Source: Candidatus Latescibacterota bacterium
GTDB lineage: Bacteria > JAAXHH01 > JACQVL01
Length of the DNA stretch: 6,140 nt
Direction of reading: 5' to 3'
Assembly (NCBI GenBank): GCA_016209865.1
Contig: JACQVL010000021.1
Coordinates: 1-6,140 of the forward strand
The notes under the pieces were generated by a model, which was not told the origin of the DNA, searched no databases, and saw nothing but the letters and a program-made list of their open reading frames with translations. The translations under genes were made by a program, and so were the position numbers. Positions 1 through 5,700 of this stretch are shown piece after piece (the first letter of the stretch is position 1; each line of letters begins with the position of its first letter).

Positions 1-969
1 CGTCAGACCCGTCCGGCCGCCGGCCGCCACCCCGGCCGCGCTCTCGATGTAGCTCAACACCGTCGACGTCCCGGCCAACGCCCCGATGACCGAGGCGACC
101 GCGTCGGCTAAGAGCGCCTGCCGGGCGCGCGGGAGCTTGCCGTCACGGATGAACCCCGCCTGCTGGCTCACCCCGATGAGCGTGCCGATCGTGTCGAAGA
201 GGTCGAGGAAGAAGAAGATGAAGATGACGGTCACGATCCCTCGGCGGAACGGGTCGATGACGTCGAGCTGGAAGAGCGTCGGGGCGAGCGACGGCGGGAC
301 ACTGGCGATCCCCTGGTAGGTGACCAGGCCGAACGGGAGGCCGGCGACCGCCGCCGCCACGATCCCCCAGAGGATCGCGCCGGGCACCCGGGCGGCCATC
401 AAGGCGGCGATGACGACGAACCCGAAGGACGACAGGAGCACCGGCGGGCTGGTCAGGTTGCCCAGCCCGACGAGCGTGCCGGGGGTATCGACGACGAGAC
501 CGGCCCACTGGAACCCGACGAAGGCGATGAGCAGGCCGATGCCGACGGCGATGCTGCTCTTGAGCGAGGTGGGAATCGCGTCGATGATCCGCTCGCGCAG
601 GCCGACCGACGCGAGCAGGATGAACAGGACGCCGGAGATGCAGACCGCCCCGAGCGCCGTCTGCCACGGGATGTTCATCCCGATACAGACGGTGAACGCG
701 AAGAAAAAATTGTGTCCCATGCCCGGGGCCAGGGCGATCGGGTAATTGGCGAACAGCCCCATGATGAGCGTGCCCAGGGCGCTGGCCACGCAGGTGGCGA
801 CGAGCACCGCGCCGGGGTCCATCCCCGCTGCCTTCAACACCGCCGGCTGGACGAAGAAGATGTACGACAGCGTCATGAACGTCGTCACGCCCGCGATGGC
901 CTCGGTCCGGACGGTCGTCCCCTGCTCGCGCAGCCGAAACCAACGCTCCAGTACCCGTTCCTCAGGCAT
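1..969 (-). CDS. AzgA-like NCS2 purine-base permease, 3' partial
   Basis: The reading frame is open from an ATG at 969 to the left edge (323 codons), so the C-terminal quarter of a usual 430-450 residue protein is missing. The translation is strongly hydrophobic with repeated membrane segments. It shows AzgA-family landmarks: an AGVTTFMTLSYIFF first helix (about residues 26-39), NYPIALAPGMG (75-85), FLDLFDTIGTLIGV (254-267) with the acidic pair D256/D259, and GTSTVLSYIESAAGVAAGGR near 300-319. Known family members (PbuG/PbuO of Bacillus, AdeP/GhxP of E. coli) import adenine, guanine or hypoxanthine by proton symport across the inner membrane. Which base this one carries cannot be read from the sequence. 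The start is supported by GGAG six bases upstream (976-979). One deviation is GMGHNFFFAF (83-92), where well-known members have GMGLNAFFAY. A long overlapping frame at 143-943 is a shadow of this gene. Confidence 0.95.
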   Translation of the reverse strand, partial: MPEERVLERWFRLREQGTTVRTEAIAGVTTFMTLSYIFFVQPAVLKAAGMDPGAVLVATCVASALGTLIMGLFANYPIALAPGMGHNFFFAFTVCIGMNIPWQTALGAVCISGVLFILLASVGLRERIIDAIPTSLKSSIAVGIGLLIAFVGFQWAGLVVDTPGTLVGLGNLTSPPVLLSSFGFVVIAALMAARVPGAILWGIVAAAVAGLPFGLVTYQGIASVPPSLAPTLFQLDVIDPFRRGIVTVIFIFFFLDLFDTIGTLIGVSQQAGFIRDGKLPRARQALLADAVASVIGALAGTSTVLSYIESAAGVAAGGRTGLT

Positions 970-975
970 GAGAGA

Positions 976-979
976 CTCC
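976..979 (-). promoter_or_regulatory. Ribosome binding site of the purine permease
   Basis: On the minus strand GGAG lies six bases before the ATG at 969. It fixes the start of the permease gene, which also matches the usual AzgA N-terminus, a short charged cytoplasmic stretch before the first helix. Confidence 0.7.
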
Positions 980-1016
980 GTGGGGACAGTCGCCCCTAAG
1001 GAGCCAGGACGGAAGA

Positions 1017-1054
1017 TGTCACAAGGTGCTAGTCACCAGTGACAACAGTGTCAC
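1017..1054. promoter_or_regulatory. Cluster of TGTCAC/GTGACA half-sites, possible operator
   Basis: Four related half-sites occur in 38 bases: TGTCAC at 1017-1022, GTCAC at 1032-1036, GTGACA at 1039-1044 and TGTCAC at 1049-1054. The last two make a perfect 6-4-6 inverted repeat (GTGACA-ACAG-TGTCAC). The middle pair makes a second, overlapping repeat (GTCAC-CA-GTGAC). The cluster lies about 50-85 bases upstream of the permease start, where an operator or a leader hairpin would be expected. I cannot name the regulator. Confidence 0.4.
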
Positions 1055-1082
1055 CCTCCTGCCATCCGATTTCCAGAATCCC

Positions 1083-1098
1083 CTCAACGTTTGTTGAG
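1083..1098. repeat. Perfect inverted repeat CTCAAC-GTTT-GTTGAG
   Basis: Two 6-base arms are separated by four bases, the same 6-4-6 geometry as the GTGACA/TGTCAC dyad about 35 bases away. It lacks a following T-run on either strand, so an operator or small leader hairpin is more likely than a terminator. The regulator is unknown. Confidence 0.4.
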
Positions 1099-1149
1099 AA
1101 AAATCTATCACAGGTCGGAAAATTCTTTCATAGTCTGGGACTTAAACGA

Positions 1150-1163
1150 GTGACCTGACTCAC
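1150..1163. promoter_or_regulatory. CRP/FNR-family-like dyad GTGA-N6-TCAC
   Basis: GTGA-CCTGAC-TCAC matches the core of the classical CRP consensus (TGTGA-N6-TCACA) at all eight core bases but misses the outer T and A. It sits in the intergenic region, about 180 bases before the permease start and about 290 bases before the small plus-strand gene. Such a short dyad can occur by chance, and it is not known that this organism's regulator uses this consensus. Confidence 0.3.
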
Positions 1164-1251
1164 CCGATCCTCGTGATGGCGATCATGTCAGGCATAGGGT
1201 AAAAAAATTTTTGAGAAATAATTTGCAGGATTCTTTCAAAATTTATCGAGG

Positions 1252-1281
1252 TTGGTTCCTCATAAGATTCTGTTTGATAAT
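1252..1281 (+). promoter_or_regulatory. Weak sigma70-like promoter candidate for the small gene
   Basis: TTGGTT (1252-1257) and GATAAT (1276-1281) are separated by 18 bases, with the AT-rich A7T5 tract some 40 bases upstream as a possible UP-like element. The -10 box matches consensus at five of six positions and the -35 box at only three. It would give a leader of about 160 bases containing the two downstream hairpins. In AT-rich DNA such matches are frequent. Confidence 0.25.
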
Positions 1282-1356
1282 ATGTTCCGTAATATTTACT
1301 GAGAGCCAACCGTGCGAAAACCGCGAGAAGAGGGCTTTCTGGAGGCATGTTTTTTG

Positions 1357-1374
1357 CTACTAAATTTATAGTAG
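1357..1374. promoter_or_regulatory. Inverted repeat CTACTA-N6-TAGTAG over a -10-like TATAGT
   Basis: The 6-base arms at 1357-1362 and 1369-1374 are perfectly complementary. The right half contains TATAGT (1367-1372), a good -10 match for the plus strand about 80 bases before the small gene. No good -35 box lies at the right distance. A repressor site over a promoter and a leader hairpin are both possible. Confidence 0.3.
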
Positions 1375-1390
1375 AGTCGATGGTAACCGA

Positions 1391-1410
1391 GGGCGCGATG
1401 GAACGCGCCC
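1391..1410 (+). promoter_or_regulatory. GC-rich leader hairpin upstream of the small gene
   Basis: GGGCGCG (1391-1397) and CGCGCCC (1404-1410) form a perfect 7-bp stem with a 6-base loop. It ends 27 bases before the ribosome binding site of the gene at 1450. It has no trailing T-run in either direction, so it does not look like an intrinsic terminator. It could affect mRNA stability or translation of the small gene. Confidence 0.4.
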
Positions 1411-1437
1411 CACCATTCTGCGTCATCAAAATTCATC

Positions 1438-1442
1438 AGGAG
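1438..1442 (+). promoter_or_regulatory. Ribosome binding site of the 70-residue gene
   Basis: AGGAG lies seven bases before the ATG at 1450, near-ideal spacing. It is the main sign that this short frame is really translated. Confidence 0.7.
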
Positions 1443-1449
1443 TTGTACG

Positions 1450-1662
1450 ATGTCTGCCCTTTCTGCCCTCTCCCAATTCGCCGAATCCGAAGGCCGACAG
1501 AGCCTCCGCGAAGAAGCGATCGCCCTGATCCGGGCGATTGCGATCGGGGATGAGGCCGCGAAACTCCGCGCCTATCAGCGATTGCAGCGAATCTGGACGC
1601 AGGGTGAACTGGATGACTTCACGATCAGCGTCGAGGCGCTGTTTCGGCTTGACGCCGGATGA
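1450..1662 (+). CDS. Uncharacterised small helical protein (70 aa)
   Basis: I do not recognise this protein. It has 70 residues, is soluble, and has no signal peptide, membrane segment, cysteine or metal-binding motif. The composition (Ala, Glu, Arg, Leu rich; for example SLREEAIALIRAIAIGDEAA at 18-37 and KLRAYQRLQRIW at 38-49) suggests two or three amphipathic helices, followed by an acidic stretch (GELDDF, 52-57). Support for translation is the AGGAG site seven bases upstream and codon use that looks like neighbouring genes, ending TGA at 1660-1662. It is the only plus-strand gene here. It is divergent from the purine permease and convergent with the P-loop gene, 39 bases away. It could be a small regulator or a partner protein, but nothing in the sequence decides this. 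Confidence 0.7.
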   Translation: MSALSALSQFAESEGRQSLREEAIALIRAIAIGDEAAKLRAYQRLQRIWTQGELDDFTISVEALFRLDAG

Positions 1663-1701
1663 GCGCAGACCCGCGCCCCGTTGAAGAGCCTGGATGCGCC
1701 C

Positions 1702-2334
1702 CTACAGACCGTGCATCGTGTGCGCCATCCGGGCCAACAGGTCCCGCGTGTTCAGATGCGGGATGACGACCTGATGGAATGTTCGTGACAGATCATCAGG
1801 TGTCATGTCAGATGTGTCAACCTGGATCTTGTGCTTGATCCAGGATGCTCCGAATTCTTCCTCGAATCGCCTCAGCACCTTCTCGATATCCTGCTTCTGA
1901 ACAATCGGAGACTCATGCGGCGTCCCGGTCATCCGCCGCTCGATCACGTCCGGACGCGCGGTCAGGAGCAGCAGGATCACGTCGTCAGGCATCTCCTTCT
2001 CGAATTCTCGATTCCAGGGGAACGCGATCCCCGGGTAGTAGTACAGCGGACCGTACACCGCCTCCTCGATGTGGAACCCGGCGAGCAGGATGTGCTCGTA
2101 CTTGTCGAGCAGGCGAACGTGGTAGACGACCTGGAACCGCTGGAACCGTTCCTTCAGGACCGGGGTCAGGTTGAGCATGACCTGCTTGTCCGCCGGACTG
2201 AGGAACTGCCGGTCGGGAATGGAGAAATGGTCATCTAAGTGGAAACGAATCCCCCGCTCCGCCCCCCATGTCATCAGACTCTCGAGCAGCGTCGTCTTCC
2301 CCGTATACTCACAGCCAACCGCGATCAGCCGCAT
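1702..2334 (-). CDS. P-loop NTPase, nucleotide/nucleoside kinase-like (210 aa)
   Basis: The protein opens with a beta strand and a perfect Walker A loop, GCEYTGKT (residues 7-14), directly at the N-terminus as in thymidylate kinase-like and deoxynucleoside kinase-like enzymes. Later landmarks are LDDHF (33-37), a hydrophobic strand ending in GFHIEE (HILLAGFHIEE, 81-91) where a Walker B-like segment is expected, and LLLLTARPDVIERRM (121-135), which resembles the strand plus Arg-bearing LID region of NMP kinases. There is no signal peptide or membrane segment, so it should be cytoplasmic. The length (210) fits NMP kinases. The substrate is not predictable, and no diagnostic thymidylate kinase DRY motif is visible. 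AAAGGAG eight bases upstream supports the start. It is the last gene of the minus-strand run, 98 bp after the RAM gene, and ends convergently with the small plus-strand gene. Confidence 0.88.
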   Translation of the reverse strand: MRLIAVGCEYTGKTTLLESLMTWGAERGIRFHLDDHFSIPDRQFLSPADKQVMLNLTPVLKERFQRFQVVYHVRLLDKYEHILLAGFHIEEAVYGPLYYYPGIAFPWNREFEKEMPDDVILLLLTARPDVIERRMTGTPHESPIVQKQDIEKVLRRFEEEFGASWIKHKIQVDTSDMTPDDLSRTFHQVVIPHLNTRDLLARMAHTMHGL

Positions 2335-2342
2335 GGTAGGGA

Positions 2343-2349
2343 CTCCTTT
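2343..2349 (-). promoter_or_regulatory. Ribosome binding site of the P-loop gene
   Basis: AAAGGAG on the minus strand lies eight bases before the ATG at 2334. It places the Walker A loop at residue 7, as expected for an intact kinase-like N-terminus. Confidence 0.65.
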
Positions 2350-2395
2350 ACGGTTCGTGAAAGAGTGTATCCTGTGTCATTCCCTCGAAACTTGT

Positions 2396-2411
2396 CCCCG
2401 TGAAAACGGGG
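2396..2411. repeat. Perfect hairpin CCCCGT-GAAA-ACGGGG between RAM and P-loop genes
   Basis: The 6-bp stem with a 4-base loop lies in the 98-base gap between two minus-strand genes. In the minus-strand transcript the loop is UUUC and no U-run follows, so it is not a standard terminator and the two genes may be co-transcribed. It may instead be an RNA processing or stability element. The adjoining plus-strand bases 2408-2424 are G-rich, with GGGGAGC repeated. Confidence 0.45.
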
Positions 2412-2432
2412 AGCGGGGAGCGGGAATCCATC

Positions 2433-2732
2433 TTACTTCTTCTCCCCCGCCTCTTCCTCCATCCCGATGCTCCAGGCCCGTTCCATCAATGAACTCGGGA
2501 AGTACTGGAACGCGATCAGAGTGACCGTCTTCGTGATGCCGGAGATTCGACCGATCCGCTCGGTCACCAGCCCGGCGAACTCTTCATGCTCCTTCACCCG
2601 CACGATGGCGACGATGTCGTAGTCGCCCGCCACCGAGTATGTCTCGACGACGCCGGGAACCTCCGCCAGCGCCCGAGCCACCGTCGGAACCTGCCCGATC
2701 GTCGCGTTGACGAGAATGATTGCGGTGATCAT
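2433..2732 (-). CDS. Stand-alone RAM domain protein (Lrp/AsnC ligand-binding)
   Basis: The 99 residues match a single RAM domain, the effector-binding half of Lrp/AsnC regulators. The N-terminal strand is MITAIILVNAT, a helix follows (VPTVARALAEV), then PGVVETYSVAGDYDIVAIVR (26-45) with the characteristic GDYD turn, then helix EEFAGLVTERIGRI and the final strand KTVTLIAF. No helix-turn-helix precedes it, so it cannot bind DNA in the Lrp manner. Related stand-alone domains form oligomers that bind amino acids or other small ligands and may modulate full Lrp proteins or enzymes. Its ATG (2730-2732) overlaps the stop of the upstream lyase-propeller gene as ATGA, and GGAGG lies a few bases before it, inside that gene. 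The Glu/Lys-rich tail (EEEAGEKK) looks disordered. The ligand is unknown. Confidence 0.9.
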   Translation of the reverse strand: MITAIILVNATIGQVPTVARALAEVPGVVETYSVAGDYDIVAIVRVKEHEEFAGLVTERIGRISGITKTVTLIAFQYFPSSLMERAWSIGMEEEAGEKK

Positions 2733-5700
2733 GATGTCCTCCTCTCACCACGCACGCACACGACTGTGTTCCCGCCCAGAATAGTGACGTGACCGGCGGA
2801 GTCAGGGAAGAGTTGCGTGATCGTCCCCGACAGCGTAGAGTCTGCCATCAGCCCTCCCGCCCGATCATACACGCCGACCCGTCCGTCCGGCGTTCCGGCC
2901 AGGATGTCGGCGCAGCTATCGCCGTCGAGGTCGGCCACCGCGACGGCGGCCAGACGCTCCCCGACGGTCCGGTGCCAGCGCCGCCGTCCTGCGGCGTCGA
3001 ACAGATGGAGATGGCCGTGCTCTCCGCCAGCGATGACCTCGACCCGCCCGTCTCCGTCGATATCCCCCGCGAACAGTCCGGTGACCGCGCCGCCCACATT
3101 GGCCTTCCAGACGACCCGGCCGTCCTCGACCCGGAGGACGTACACCGTATTGGCCAGCGTCCCGAATATCAGTTCCTGCCGGCCATCGCCGTCGACGTCC
3201 GCCGCGGTCAGGTGCGTCAGGTGGACGCCGCACCACTCGGTCGTCGACCGTCCCTCGCTCCCGACCTGCTCCCACGTGAACCACCGGATGCGCCCGTCGT
3301 CGTCGAGCAGGTTCAGGGGGGTCGAGTACTCGGTGCCCACCGCCACCTCCTCCCGCCCGTCCCCGTCGAGGTCGGCGGCGAGCAGGGCGGTGACGCCGTG
3401 GTACTTGATCTGCCGGCGCCAGCGTTCTTCCCCCGTTCCGTCGAACGCGTACACGTGCCAGCCGGTCGTCCCGGCGTAGATCAGCGGCGCGCCGCTCCGG
3501 TCCCGGCCGGCCGTGATGGCCGTGACCTTCGTCTCGCGTCCGAAGAACGCGTCACAAAGCCGTTCCCACCGGACATGCCCGTCCGCATCGATGACGACCA
3601 GCCGCGCGCGGTCCGTGCCGACGAGCGTCTCCGGCCGGCCATCCCCGTCGATGTCAGCCGTGTGCAGCGACACGGGACGGTCGTCGAGACAGGCCAGCCG
3701 GGTGACCGTCCCCTCCTGGTCGATCCCCACGATCTCCCCCGTCCCCGTGCCGACGAGGAGTCCGCCGGACGGTGTCCGGCATGAGGCGCAGATCGGGGCG
3801 TCGAACGACACCGTGGCCACGTGCCCCATTCGCAACTGGGCGACTGTCTTCACCATCTCCGCTGGCTCGCCGAGTCGTACGGTGTCTGTTCGCTCCGCGC
3901 CCCGGACGACATACGTCCGCTCGTCGAGCCGCTCGACCGTGTACGGAACCGTCGCCCCGTCCGCGATGCAGAACAGGCTGGCGAACACGAGCCGTTCGCC
4001 ATGGCTGAGCGGGCGCGCAAGCCGCTGATGGAGCACCCGGACGACCCCGTCTGCGTGCTCGTAGGCGTTCCAGTTGCTCTTCCCCCGGTTCTCCTCCTCG
4101 ACCACCCAGCGGCGCGAGCCGTCCGCGTTCCGGACGGCCAACGTCACCCCGTCCTGCTGGACGAACGTGTCCCCGTCTCTGAGAGTCATCTGCCCTAAAA
4201 GACGCCAGAGACATTCGACGACGAACTCGCCCGCCGTCTGCGCGGTCAGCTCGTCGAGGATCAGGAAGTATTCACCCTTCCTCCAGACGATGTGCCGCCG
4301 CCAGGCCATTCCGTTGTACGGAGCGGCCTCCGTTTGCACGACCGTTATTGGACCGGCCTCGCTCACGTGAACGAGGGAGGCTACGGGCGGGGGACTGAAC
4401 GACTCCCCATCCTTGACGATCACCACCGCGTTATGGAATTGCGGGGTCGCCCGGATGTAGTCGGCGTCGGCTAACCAGAGGCGGTCCCGCCAGGTGAGCC
4501 GGACGATGGCGTTGGTGTCCTCATGTCCGTGAGAGAACGTGCCCGATCCCTCCAACAAGAGGTATTCATCCTGCGGGTCGAAGCTCTGTCGGAGGGCGAG
4601 TTTATCGAAGTAGCGGGCGTCCGGTCGCGGGACGAACGGGGTATGATGGCCGACCCATTCGAGCGGGGCGGTGTCCAGGAAGACGGGCGAGACCGGGGAT
4701 TCGGGGTCGGGGATTCGGGGTTCGGAGGATGAAGAGGGATTCACCAGCTCCGGAGTGCGGTAGGGACCTTCGAGGAGGTCGCCCACTGTCAACGGCCGGT
4801 TTCCGCTCAGCCGCCGGTAGGCTTGAATGTACCGCTCATCCCCGTGATACCAGCTTGCGGCGGCCAGCGCCCAGAGCGCGCCGCCCACGCCCCGGCCGTA
4901 CCCGCCGGTGTCCCCGTACGTGCACTCATCCCCGCGGTTATCGATCGTCGCCAGGGCTAAATCGGCCAGGGCGCGGACATGGCCGTCCCGGAAGTACCGC
5001 TCATCGTCGCGCGCGAGGAAGTAGTGGGCCGTCTGACGCGGGATGATCCAGGCGTAGCCGCATCCGGCGTCATCGTTCGCCTTGTACGACCGGGCCTGGC
5101 CGTTGAACGTCCGCTCGATGTCGGGCAGGCGGTAGGCTAAGGCATCGCTCCCGTGCCGCCGCGTGAAATACCGCCAGCCGTAGAACAGGGACAGGCAGAT
5201 GAACCCCAGATGGTTCTGCCGGATCTCTCCGTCCGGGATCGCGCCCGGCCAGAAGTAGGACGTGTGGGCGATGTGGTGCAAGAGCGTCAGGAGCAGGCTG
5301 GCGATCCCGGCGCGGTCGTCGTCGCTGAAACAGGGGGATAGCTCGATCAGGTCCCAGATGTGGATGAGCTGGTGCAGGCCGAAGAACACGTGCTGGGCCT
5401 TCGCGTCGTCGGGCCGGTCGGCCCAGGCCGGGATGGAGCCGGTCAGCGTCCGGGCGAACAGCTCAGCCCAGACCGGGTGCGCGGTCAGAAAATAGTACAG
5501 CCCGTACGCCGTGGCGGACGACAGGGGGGAGGATGTCCATCCGACGCGCCAGGAGGCGATCCCGTCGGCGACGAGCCGGTCGATCTCGGACGCCGCCGGG
5601 GTCTCTGGGATGGCAAGCGTGGATTGGACGGCATGGAGGTGATTGAGGTCGGCCCCGGTCTGCCCGATCAGGCCAGCGAGCCGGTCACAGGCGGCGATCA

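Larger units (their letters stand above)
970..1449. other. AT-rich divergent intergenic region with several dyads
   Basis: This 480-base stretch separates the minus-strand permease from the plus-strand small gene, so it should hold two outward promoters. From about 1080 to 1380 it is much richer in A and T than the coding DNA around it, with an A7T5 run at 1201-1212. I see no convincing gene in it. It contains short inverted repeats, described separately: TGTCAC half-sites at 1017-1054, CTCAAC/GTTGAG at 1083-1098, GTGA-N6-TCAC at 1150-1163, CTACTA/TAGTAG at 1357-1374 and GGGCGCG/CGCGCCC at 1391-1410. None is followed by a T-run, so none looks like an intrinsic terminator. No purine riboswitch is recognisable upstream of the permease. 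Confidence 0.7.

Noticed and set aside
143-943. A 266-residue minus-strand frame rich in Arg, Gly and Pro
   Set aside because: It overlaps the AzgA permease in another frame, has low-complexity shadow composition, and the permease frame is a clear family match.
970-1060. A purine riboswitch upstream of the purine permease
   Set aside because: The three-way junction core of purine riboswitches is not recognisable. Only short TGTCAC repeats are present.
1160-1429. An 89-residue minus-strand frame in the AT-rich region
   Set aside because: No Shine-Dalgarno before its ATG, no recognisable domain, and it covers inverted repeats and promoter-like boxes. It is more likely open by chance.
1663-1701. 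A bidirectional terminator between the convergent small gene and P-loop gene
   Set aside because: Only a 4-bp GCGC pairing is visible and there is no T-run on either strand.
2396-2424. An intrinsic terminator between the RAM and P-loop genes
   Set aside because: The stem is perfect but no T-run follows on the minus strand.
2789-3784. A 331-residue plus-strand frame rich in Pro, Arg and Val
   Set aside because: It is antisense to the propeller, and its periodic PVPVE-like pattern is the mirror of the repeated DxDGDG codons.
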